Source: Ponticaulis koreensis DSM 19734 (GTDB lineage: Bacteria; Pseudomonadota; Alphaproteobacteria; Caulobacterales; Hyphomonadaceae). From it: a stretch of DNA of 64,000 nt. Shown here piece after piece: positions 35,664 through 42,984 of this stretch. The DNA is taken from contig NZ_ATVJ01000003.1 of assembly GCF_000420665.1 (NCBI RefSeq), positions 1-64,000 of the forward strand, in the 5' to 3' direction. Positions within the stretch are counted from its first letter, which is position 1. Each line of letters opens with the position of its first letter. The translations under genes and the position numbers were made by a program. The notes under the pieces are model-generated. The model saw nothing but the letters and a program-made list of their open reading frames with translations. It did no database searches and had not been told where the DNA came from.

Positions 35664-37058
35664 CTACGGCTCTAGGTGTTCGGCGGGCTGATCTCCAGAT
35701 TGCTTGCGCATCGCGTCCTCTATGAGCCGAGCAAGTGTGACGTTGGGTCTGATGTTAGACTCTAAAGCTATCGTTGCTGGTAGCGTGCCGGATCTGGTTG
35801 GCCTCCACAGATCCAAATCACCACGTTCAAGTAATGACTTTACGCTTTCTGTCATGCCGCGCGCTATTACAGCATGCAGTGCGCTCATGCCGTGCTTTTC
35901 TGAGATGATGTCTACATCCCGTCTAGTATTCAGCGCGCTTAAAATACCACGCGCGTCATGCTTGCCGGCTAAAATAGCCTCAACTAGATCATCAATGTTA
36001 CATTTATCGAAGTCCAAATTATATATTTTGCTTTTGATGTTTTTATTATTATCTAAATAAAGATACCTATCTTTTTTAATTTTGTCAAAAACTGTTCCTT
36101 TTTTAATTGTTTCACCAAAATATATAGTCTTGCCTATGGTGTATAGATTCGAGAACAGGCGATTAAATAGTGAGGTAGCGTATGCCTTTTTTCTGTTTAA
36201 TCTGTCTTTTATACGCTTAAAGTTCGCACTTTCTTCCTTTGAAACTTCAAAAGCTCCGAAGGAATCATCAATAGCAAGGATGCAACCATCTGCGGATAGC
36301 TCAGGGATAGCCAGAATTCTGAGGAGTTTTAACTCCCCTGAATACACCTCACGCATTATGGCGATTCCATCCCTTCCGTTGGACTCCGCCGGTATGTATA
36401 CTCCCCTGAATACAAAGCTAGGATTGACGCTCACAGCTTGCTCGATTATCGCCCCTCGAAAGTTTTCCCAGCTTTGAACTGCTATAACTCCTTCAGTCTC
36501 TATATCATTATAAAACCGAACTTTTTGGTTTAAGTCTGTCTCAATTTGATGGTCGTGAAGAAAGATATCCATGTGCATCGCAGCGATGAAATTAAAATCT
36601 CCATCCTGAACTGCTTTGATATCCAATGCACTGATTTCTGGATGGGTTAGGAATTGGCGAACGTAATTCAGTGTTTCTTCTGAACCTGAAGGAGATGAAT
36701 TCTTTCGACGGCCTTCGCAAAACCTTGATAACTTCAGTCCGGCAGACTTAAGCTTTTGTTTGGCCTCAGTTTCTGAAAGTCCAGACAGCGAGATTTCCCA
36801 GTCAGAATATTGACTGACTTCTATCGCTAGCATTTGCCAGGACAATCTTCGGCCATCCTGATCTTTCTTTGTCAGATAATAATTGTGAAGCGTTCGTCGG
36901 ATGATGGCATCTTGAAGCATATGCATGGTTACCGGATTGGAGGAGAGCTGGAGGAATTCAAGCTTCGGGGTTGAGTATATCGATTTCGTAACCTTTAGCA
37001 GGAGACGAAGATGGACCATCCAACTCTTACAGTTCAATCCCAAATAGCCAGATACCAT
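35664..37058 (-). CDS. Ankyrin-repeat protein, 464 aa
   Basis: The C-terminal ~90 residues contain ankyrin-type units (ISEKHGMSALHAVIARGMTESVKSLLERGDLDLW, given here only by key phrases GMSALHAVIARG and VKSLLERGDLDLW). The N-terminal ~350 residues are unrecognised, with an internal helical DNA-binding-like portion (SWQMLAIEVSQYSDWEISLS). Start choice is uncertain: 37058 has AGGAGA 13 bases upstream, while an internal Met near residue 45 would give a more natural N-terminus. It is convergent with the metalloprotease gene, 18 bases between stops. AT-rich. Confidence 0.65.
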   Translation of the reverse strand: MVSGYLGLNCKSWMVHLRLLLKVTKSIYSTPKLEFLQLSSNPVTMHMLQDAIIRRTLHNYYLTKKDQDGRRLSWQMLAIEVSQYSDWEISLSGLSETEAKQKLKSAGLKLSRFCEGRRKNSSPSGSEETLNYVRQFLTHPEISALDIKAVQDGDFNFIAAMHMDIFLHDHQIETDLNQKVRFYNDIETEGVIAVQSWENFRGAIIEQAVSVNPSFVFRGVYIPAESNGRDGIAIMREVYSGELKLLRILAIPELSADGCILAIDDSFGAFEVSKEESANFKRIKDRLNRKKAYATSLFNRLFSNLYTIGKTIYFGETIKKGTVFDKIKKDRYLYLDNNKNIKSKIYNLDFDKCNIDDLVEAILAGKHDARGILSALNTRRDVDIISEKHGMSALHAVIARGMTESVKSLLERGDLDLWRPTRSGTLPATIALESNIRPNVTLARLIEDAMRKQSGDQPAEHLEP

Positions 37059-37104
37059 TCTGTCAATTCAGTCTCCTATCAAGATCAATTGTGGGAGTGT
37101 TGAG

Positions 37105-37608
37105 ATGAAACGTATAGTTGGTCCTATCGTTCGTGAGGACGATTTTGAAGTTAACCTAGACCTGTTCGGCCTTATTGGTGGGACGGCTACGATTCAGACA
37201 ATGATCCCTAGCCGGTTTGTCGATCAAGCAGAAACGATTATTGCTCGACATTCTGAACGCCGTTACGTGCAAGCGATTGCTCCGTACCTTTGGAGTCGAT
37301 TACGCCGTCCAAGTGAGTTGACAGATGATGTGTTGAACGATGTGCGGTTTATGAAGCGCGACTTCGCTTTCGCGTATGGAGAGGCGCATTTTGAGATGCA
37401 GCGCCGTCAGTGGTTCTCAGATTGGAAACGTGGGGTAACAAATTCGCCGCAATCTCAGTACAAGCCACTGGCGTCAGCCCTCGGTACCGTTGTAGCGCTT
37501 GCTGAGCCTCGGGTTGCAAAAACGTGGGGCAATGAGTTTTTGCAACGCATCAATGCCTGGGCCGGGTACGACCATAGTGCGGATAAGGAGTGCCAGCAGA
37601 GCTCGTAA
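37105..37608 (+). CDS. Hypothetical protein, 167 aa
   Basis: ATG at 37105 with GGGAG upstream. A soluble basic protein with no recognised domain; it begins MKRIVGPIVREDDFEVNLDL and has a helical aromatic-rich centre (FAFAYGEAHFEMQRRQWFSDWKRG). It is divergent from the ankyrin gene, with 46 bases between starts, so the two promoters overlap. Confidence 0.6.
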   Translation: MKRIVGPIVREDDFEVNLDLFGLIGGTATIQTMIPSRFVDQAETIIARHSERRYVQAIAPYLWSRLRRPSELTDDVLNDVRFMKRDFAFAYGEAHFEMQRRQWFSDWKRGVTNSPQSQYKPLASALGTVVALAEPRVAKTWGNEFLQRINAWAGYDHSADKECQQSS

Positions 37609-37616
37609 GATAGGAA

Positions 37617-37817
37617 ATGGGTTTCGAGCGCGGAAAGCCGTGGCTTTGTGAGACCATCATGTGCAATGCCCGCATCACCTGGTGTGGGCATTATCGCGTT
37701 CTTATGCCTCTCGATGAGCTGCAGCATCATGATCACAAAAGGGTAGCACTTAAAGTTAATCGGCTGTGGAGTGCTTCAAAGCCGCAAGCTTCTCAACTAT
37801 TTCGACGACGGTCTTGA
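37617..37817 (+). CDS. Doubtful small gene, 66 aa
   Basis: An open frame 8 bases after the previous stop, with CETIMCNARITWCGH that could bind a metal. Its 3' part overlaps the convergent regulator gene by about 60 bases. The evidence is weak, and it may be chance. Confidence 0.25.
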   Translation: MGFERGKPWLCETIMCNARITWCGHYRVLMPLDELQHHDHKRVALKVNRLWSASKPQASQLFRRRS

Positions 37818-38178
37818 GGAGTGCGGGGTCATCAATCTTGTTGAGTGCTAGGATGACCCTGGAAATTTCATTGCTTTGCATGGCTTTGGGTGGGGTGAGG
37901 CTTTTGCCGAACACTTCATTTTCCACGCCATGAAAAACTTCGTGATTGAAAAAATATTCGAGGGGTTTTTCAAGTGCGATTGCAATCTCTGCGAGACGGC
38001 TCGCAGATACTCGGTTGATGCCTTTTTCGTACTTTTGGATTTGCTGGAACGTTAGGCCGACCTTCTTCGCAAGATCAATTTGCGTCAGCTTTATTTCCTT
38101 GCGGGCAGTGCGGATGAGGATGCCTATAGCCTCATCCATTCTGGTAACTGCCTTAGGATCATTACTGCTAGTGCCCAT
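37756..38178 (-). CDS. XRE-family helix-turn-helix regulator
   Basis: 140 residues from the ATG at 38178 with GGGG 6 bases upstream; a GTG at 38202 would add 8 residues. The HTH core is LTQIDLAKKVGLTFQQIQKYEKGINRVSASRLAEIAIAL, recognised by LTQIDLAKKVG and QQIQKYEKGINR. The C-terminal ~60 residues are a helical dimerisation or sensing part. This shape (HTH plus EYFF and a helical tail) is common in alphaproteobacterial regulators. The target is unknown; the convergent hypothetical gene or the small gene next to it are candidates. Confidence 0.85.
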   Translation of the reverse strand: MGTSSNDPKAVTRMDEAIGILIRTARKEIKLTQIDLAKKVGLTFQQIQKYEKGINRVSASRLAEIAIALEKPLEYFFNHEVFHGVENEVFGKSLTPPKAMQSNEISRVILALNKIDDPALLKTVVEIVEKLAALKHSTAD

Positions 38179-38255
38179 TTTGTCCCCGCCAATGCCCACC
38201 AAGCGATGATGTTAGTGCGAACGGGAGGTCAGAGCAACTTAACGCAGATTGGCTA

Positions 38256-38447
38256 TTAGGCGTCGACGGGCTCAGGCTGCTCAAGCGTCAGAAGTTCATG
38301 CATCAGGATGTACTTAAGCGCACCAGCGGTTTTAGTGACCTGATTTTCTGCGCCGAGTAAATCGCGGGTCATTTGCTGCATATGTGCTGACATCATAACC
38401 AGTGACTTCAGTTCTTTTTCCATTTCATGTGCGTGATTAGGTTGCAT
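38256..38447 (-). CDS. Small helical protein, 63 aa
   Basis: ATG at 38447 is preceded by GGAAGGGGC. The protein is entirely helical with many Met, Glu and Leu residues (MEKELKSLVMMSAHMQQMTRDLLG), suggesting a coiled-coil dimer. It lies 78 bases upstream of the XRE regulator in the same direction. Function unknown. Confidence 0.5.
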   Translation of the reverse strand: MQPNHAHEMEKELKSLVMMSAHMQQMTRDLLGAENQVTKTAGALKYILMHELLTLEQPEPVDA

Positions 38448-38631
38448 GGTAAAGCCCCTTCCTTTTTGGCTTTATCATTGCGCTCAAGACTGCTTGTCTT
38501 GTCCTGATGTGTAGCTGAGTGTTGCCTGATTTAATCTGAGTACTTTGTATTGATACAGAAAAAATAACTTCCGGCATGGTCGGGCAACCACGCCAGAAGC
38601 CGTTTAGTTTGGGCAAACGGGAGAAAATTGT

Positions 38632-40260
38632 ATGCCGGGCCTACTAAATCTCGAAGATCAGTCGGTTCAATGTGAACATGTTTGCTTTGATTTTTATCGC
38701 AGTATTATAGAAACAAGCAAGAGTCAATCAAAAGTAGAATTTAGAATTATGCACGTGCTGCGCGTGCTGATGGAGAATAATGGGCGGGTCGTGAGCAGAG
38801 ACGTGTTGCATGAACGCGTCTGGGACGATGTTCATGTTGGAGAGGACTCCCTAAACCGCGCAATCTCAGTTCTTCGTAGAGAGTTCTCGGCGGCGGGGCT
38901 CAACAATCTTATCACGACCATTCCAAGGCGAGGATATAGGTTTGATGGGGAACTAAAGCTCGCTTGTCCGTCATCGCCCCCAGGGCGCGCGAGCGATAAA
39001 GCAAAGAGCCGCTCGCGGCGAAGACCCGGCGCACTGATATTGGGGGCATTGGCGTTTGTTGTCTTAATCGGATCAGCCGCGTGGATTGCGGGCAATGCAA
39101 GTGAGACGGTTAGTGCGCAACATCTGACACCGGAACAAGTGGCTGCGCAGATTTTTCCTACGATCAATTCAGCAATCCCAGAGCGCCAACCAGCGATAGA
39201 TCGCCGTGCGATCAGAAGCGCGCTGTCGCCACTTTTAGACCGAGGTATGCCGGTGGACACCGCTGTCGCAACTCTCGTCGAATATCAGGATTTTGAAGAA
39301 GCGATTAGAGTCATGCGCGAAGCGCAGGACGGCTCTATGGGATCTCTGACACCGGAGAAATACACTGAGTTCTTGCATCAGATCGGGGCGCTTGCATTTG
39401 ACCGGCAAAGTGATGTGGCTATCGCGGTGTATCTCGAGATTTTGCTGTTTAGTCCGGATGATGTGCTGGCGCTGTCTCAAGTCTCAAAGCTCTATGTTCT
39501 TAAGAACGAAAGACGAGAGGCACTAGCCTATATCGAGCAAGCTCTTGCAGCAGACGCGTTGTCACAGGCGGACCGTCTGGACTTAGAAATGACGCGCATC
39601 CGCGCAAGCGCTGAGGATTTCTCTGAAGCAGCGCAGCAACTGGAGCGGGTACATACGGAGGCTGAGTCTTTGGAGCAGTATTCGGTGGCCGCTAACGCGC
39701 TTCGCTATCAGGTAAATTATGAGTGGCTGAATGCGACTGTATCAAATGCAATTACACCTGATGATTTAGAACGTTGGATTGGTCTGTTGGGGAGCGTACT
39801 TGCCTCACAAGAAGCAAGCGAAGCTTTTCACGAAATCCCTTTAACGAAGTCCATGATGGGATTGATGCTCAAACAATTGGACCGGAGGGGTGAGGCCATA
39901 GAAGTGTTCTCAGAAGCGCTAACATTAGAGCGCTTGCTGCACAGGCCAACGTGGCAGCACGCTATTCTAACCAATCTGGCTACGACATACCTCGAAATCG
40001 GCGATCTGGAGCGCGGAGCGCGATATAACGACGAAGCAATTGCCGTCTTGCGAAATGCCAATCTGGCTTCGCAACTCCACTACAACTGGATGCTTGCATC
40101 AAAGATTGCCCACGAAAGCGGGCAAAGTGATGAGGCCTGCAGGATTTTTCGACTAGCCATGGAGGCCTGGCCACCTTCACTGGAAGTACCGGGCGACGAT
40201 GTTCAGCTAGAATCTGAGCTTGGCTGCGCCGCACCGATCATAAGCGCGATGAGGAATTAG
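38632..40260 (+). CDS. CadC/ToxR-type membrane regulator with TPR domain
   Basis: 542 residues. An N-terminal OmpR-type winged helix (about 20-105: NNGRVVSRDVLHERVW, LNRAISVLRREF, TTIPRRGYRF) is followed by a basic linker, one membrane helix (ALILGALAFVVLIGSAAWIAG) and a periplasmic C-terminal region with TPR-like helical pairs (DRRGEAIEVFSEALTLERLL, ATTYLEIGDLERGARYNDEAI). It would sense an envelope or periplasmic signal and control promoters directly from the membrane. The ATG at 38632 has GGGAGA upstream. Its stop overlaps the convergent Cys-rich peptide gene, which is a plausible target together with the export island downstream. Confidence 0.8.
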   Translation: MPGLLNLEDQSVQCEHVCFDFYRSIIETSKSQSKVEFRIMHVLRVLMENNGRVVSRDVLHERVWDDVHVGEDSLNRAISVLRREFSAAGLNNLITTIPRRGYRFDGELKLACPSSPPGRASDKAKSRSRRRPGALILGALAFVVLIGSAAWIAGNASETVSAQHLTPEQVAAQIFPTINSAIPERQPAIDRRAIRSALSPLLDRGMPVDTAVATLVEYQDFEEAIRVMREAQDGSMGSLTPEKYTEFLHQIGALAFDRQSDVAIAVYLEILLFSPDDVLALSQVSKLYVLKNERREALAYIEQALAADALSQADRLDLEMTRIRASAEDFSEAAQQLERVHTEAESLEQYSVAANALRYQVNYEWLNATVSNAITPDDLERWIGLLGSVLASQEASEAFHEIPLTKSMMGLMLKQLDRRGEAIEVFSEALTLERLLHRPTWQHAILTNLATTYLEIGDLERGARYNDEAIAVLRNANLASQLHYNWMLASKIAHESGQSDEACRIFRLAMEAWPPSLEVPGDDVQLESELGCAAPIISAMRN

Positions 40261-40562
40261 ATTCCAAAGGAAATACAAATTCCGCAACCAGCGCCGGTGC
40301 AGCAATTGAGTGTAACCATGATCTGATCCGGATCACCCAAGGATTCCGCTTCTGAACGCTCTGCTACCTTAGGAGGATCAAGAGACACCTCAATTGCGAA
40401 ATCGAGCTGATTTGCTTCACTGATCCCATGGTTTTCCATGGCCCAGATCGCTTTGGCGAAAAATTTCTCATAAAGCCTTTGCTTGAGCAGCTCTGCTTTT
40501 TCCGGTGAGATTTGACCGTCAAGAAAATCCTGAAGCTGTTGCTTTGTAATTGTACCAGACAT
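40257..40562 (-). CDS. RiPP-precursor-like peptide with Cys-rich C-terminus
   Basis: 101 residues from the ATG at 40562, well supported by GGAGG 5 bases upstream. A charged helical leader (ITKQQLQDFLDGQISPEKAE and following) precedes a short tail VTLNCCTGAGCGICISFGI with four cysteines and many glycines. A long acidic leader plus a small Cys/Gly/Ser core is the form of ribosomally made, modified peptides. No YcaO, radical-SAM or Lan-type enzyme was found nearby, and the leader has no double-glycine site. It may therefore be matured by distant enzymes, or be a metal-binding or signalling peptide. Confidence 0.65.
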   Translation of the reverse strand: MSGTITKQQLQDFLDGQISPEKAELLKQRLYEKFFAKAIWAMENHGISEANQLDFAIEVSLDPPKVAERSEAESLGDPDQIMVTLNCCTGAGCGICISFGI

Positions 40563-40626
40563 GTATGCCTCCATTCGCTAAAAAACGCCCCACCAAAACT
40601 ACTTTAAATAGAATTAAGTCAAGGGC

Positions 40627-40658
40627 GGCGCTGTTCCTGAATTTTTCGGAACAGCGCC
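40627..40658. promoter_or_regulatory. Perfect 11-bp inverted repeat in divergent promoter region
   Basis: GGCGCTGTTCC (40627-40637) and GGAACAGCGCC (40648-40658) are exact inverse copies around a 10-base A/T-rich centre. It lies between the Cys-rich peptide gene (leftward) and the SH3 protein gene (rightward). No T run follows on either strand, so an operator is more likely than a terminator. Confidence 0.6.
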
Positions 40659-40836
40659 AATTTTAGGATCATTTCGCTGATGTAGGAGAAAATTGCTACC
40701 TCAAGGGCCGGATCGGCGCTTTGAGCGGCGTTTAAGCTCGCTCCTTGACGAATGCGCGTTGGACATCCGAAAAATTTCAGCTATCGAAGATTGTATATTT
40801 CTTTGGTGCTAAAAGCTTGGCTGGTTGGGAGCTTAA

Positions 40837-41373
40837 ATGGGCAGGCTCACTCTCATAATTTTTGCGTGTATTGTGATTTTTGCAGGATGGCCCATGCAGG
40901 CTGTGAGCGAAGAGCATGATTGTTCCGGCCACTCACCCAGGAACAACCAGCGCTATACCACCACTGACGTAAACCTGAGAAGCTGGAGCAGCACGAGCGC
41001 GGATATCTTGGCCACTCTGCCTGAAGGCGAGATTGTGTTTGCATACCAAAATTCCGGCGGGTGGTCGCGGGTCAATGTCGCTTCGTTGAATGTTACTGGT
41101 TATGTGGCCACGCGCTATCTCTCAGAGGCATGTGTGCCCGGCGGAGGACTGTCTCGCAGTTTGCTCTCAAGGGCTAATATATCGGCAATCTTACGGTCTC
41201 AGAGTTTGTCACGTTATAGTGGCTCGTGTCCTTGCCCATATAACTATGATCGCGGCGGTCGGCGCTGCGGCGGTCGCAGTGCTTATTCGCGTCCCGGAGG
41301 GGCAAGTCCGCTTTGTTATCCGCGCGATGTTACAGCTAACATGATTCAGTCATTTATCTCTTCGCGTCCTTGA
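40837..41373 (+). CDS. Secreted SH3b-domain protein
   Basis: 178 residues with a signal peptide (LIIFACIVIFAGWPMQAVSEE). A bacterial SH3 domain follows (about 40-95: YTTTDVNLRSWSSTSADIL, GWSRVN, VTGYVATRYL). The C-terminal Cys-rich segment has CPCPYNYDRGGRRCGGRSAY and GGASPLCYP, a tail I have seen on other small exported SH3 proteins. Peptidoglycan or cell-wall binding is the usual inference. ATG follows GGGAG by 5 bases. It opens the peptide-export island and may protect or modify the envelope. Confidence 0.75.
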   Translation: MGRLTLIIFACIVIFAGWPMQAVSEEHDCSGHSPRNNQRYTTTDVNLRSWSSTSADILATLPEGEIVFAYQNSGGWSRVNVASLNVTGYVATRYLSEACVPGGGLSRSLLSRANISAILRSQSLSRYSGSCPCPYNYDRGGRRCGGRSAYSRPGGASPLCYPRDVTANMIQSFISSRP

Positions 41374-41576
41374 TACCGCTCACGTTCAAGGATGGTTTTT
41401 ATCTTCTTTTGCGCGCCTTGAATCTCGCGCTGCTGGAAGAAGATCAGAAGTGAAAGCCATATTTGACGGAAGCGCGAAGCATCGCGTTCCTGCAGCTTGG
41501 TTCGTTCTGCTTTGCGGCGCGCTAGCTGTTCTTCTTGCTGGCGAATGTACTTCGCGAATTTTGGCATTGGGTGCAT
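41346..41576 (-). CDS. Possible small coiled-coil protein, 76 aa
   Basis: An open frame convergent with and overlapping the SH3 gene end. It is very rich in Arg, Glu and Gln (EEQLARRKAERTKLQERD) with a central hydrophobic LSLLIFFQ. No clear ribosome binding site. Coding status is uncertain. Confidence 0.3.
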   Translation of the reverse strand: MHPMPKFAKYIRQQEEQLARRKAERTKLQERDASRFRQIWLSLLIFFQQREIQGAQKKIKTILERERYQGREEIND

Positions 41577-41800
41577 TCGCTCACGTTTTCACGATACTAT
41601 TCGAGAAAACACTTTAAACGCCCAATGATCTGCAGAACTTTTCATACTGATGTGTTGGACGGCGGCGTATGCATTCGAATCCATCAGTCGACAGAATATA
41701 AAAAAAACAAACAAAGCACTTTAAATAGAAAAATATTTGCATAAGTATCATCTTCTGCTAGAGTTAATTAAAATTAACAATTCAGAGGCAGGTGAAAGTT

Positions 41801-42124
41801 ATGCGCACGCTAAATTCAGCAGAGATTAACGTTGTTTCTGGGGGAGTTTTTTATGAAGACGACCCGTTTGCGTTTGGTGGTTTTGATACTGACGTCACTC
41901 CCTATAACGATGCAATTACCGCAACATCCAATGGGGACGGAACATACGATTACCTAATCCACCAAGATGGCTTCTTTGACTTAAACGGAAATGCAGAATG
42001 GGATGGCTACGAGCCGGCGCGTTCGGAAGGTTTTACTGGAACTACAAATTCTGTGCCCGGTACTGATCCCGTTGATCTTTTGAACTCATTTACGCCGCTA
42101 CCTCCCGCCCCGTCGATATCATAG
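41801..42124 (+). CDS. Double-glycine leader precursor peptide 1
   Basis: 107 residues from the ATG at 41801, with AGGTGA 7 bases upstream. The leader MRTLNSAEINVVSGG is a canonical double-glycine leader: hydrophobic spacing, Glu at -8, and GG at the cut site. This is the substrate form of C39-peptidase ABC exporters, and one is encoded at 42985. The mature part (VFYEDDPFAFGGFDTD...) is acidic and contains a DLNGNAEWDGYE segment that could bind calcium. It is larger than most class II bacteriocins, so a microcin-like toxin or other exported protein are both possible. Confidence 0.75.
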   Translation: MRTLNSAEINVVSGGVFYEDDPFAFGGFDTDVTPYNDAITATSNGDGTYDYLIHQDGFFDLNGNAEWDGYEPARSEGFTGTTNSVPGTDPVDLLNSFTPLPPAPSIS

Positions 42125-42151
42125 TGTCGGTAGTGGTTCTAAGTTAGTTTA

Positions 42152-42832
42152 ATGCGCCATTTGGTCACTTTATCACTGCTGTTCGCTTCGCTGAGTTATG
42201 CAGCCAACTCGGATGTCGAACAGCAGCTTGAGACGCTGGATGCCTTCCAAACGTTTTGTTTGGACACAAACATGGACGCAGAAAATTTTTCGAACTTGGT
42301 TGGCCAGTTCCACCTTGAAGTAGTGCCACGAGAGTTTGTAACAGAATACATGAACGGTATCATTCCATTTCACATTTATGCTTATCGGCTGCACGAAGAG
42401 GCATATTTGATCTGGGAGGTTCAAGGCGAAATAACCAGCCAACAAAGACAACTGCACCGCGCCGGAAATCAAACGACAAGCAGTCCGATTAACGCAGATA
42501 ACGTATTGCCGGATGTGTTGGGGCTTGGAACGAACCCGATCATTGGCGCAAAAGGATGTCGTATTCTCTCTTTCAATGCAGAGATTCCGGCTTTTAGTGA
42601 TCTTCAGTCGTTGAGTTTTGAAAACAGGATTGCAGGCGAGCCTACGCTCACACGGCAAGTTGTACGAAATTTTCCGAACTCCTCTGAATCCGGTGACCAC
42701 CTCGCTTGGCGCGTTGGAGGAGAAATAAACATAAACTATTTTCAAGCCTACACAGAAGCTTTGATTATTTTATCTGTCTCTCAATCCGTTTCACCGGACG
42801 ACGCTGCGCCTTCTTACCTAATTCCAGAATAA
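42152..42832 (+). CDS. Exported hypothetical protein, 226 aa
   Basis: The signal peptide MRHLVTLSLLFASLSYAANS suggests a periplasmic or outer-membrane-associated protein. No domain is recognised. It starts 27 bases after precursor 1 in the same direction and precedes the exporter gene, so it is probably in the same operon. It may aid export or provide periplasmic self-protection; both are inference. Confidence 0.65.
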   Translation: MRHLVTLSLLFASLSYAANSDVEQQLETLDAFQTFCLDTNMDAENFSNLVGQFHLEVVPREFVTEYMNGIIPFHIYAYRLHEEAYLIWEVQGEITSQQRQLHRAGNQTTSSPINADNVLPDVLGLGTNPIIGAKGCRILSFNAEIPAFSDLQSLSFENRIAGEPTLTRQVVRNFPNSSESGDHLAWRVGGEININYFQAYTEALIILSVSQSVSPDDAAPSYLIPE

Positions 42833-42984
42833 ATTCTGCCGTTCAGCTTGCACGGCGGGTCTGAATTAAGTGGGCCAAGGATTTTAAGTGCTCGGCGAAT
42901 GTACCTAATCGCGCTTTGTGGCTGGGGAGCTTATGCAGATAGATCCCAAGACAATTCTTATATCTGAACTACTAGGTAACGCTT

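Noticed and set aside
36082-36477. Plus-strand frames opposite the ankyrin gene
   Set aside because: Shadows of the coding strand; no ribosome site and no domain.
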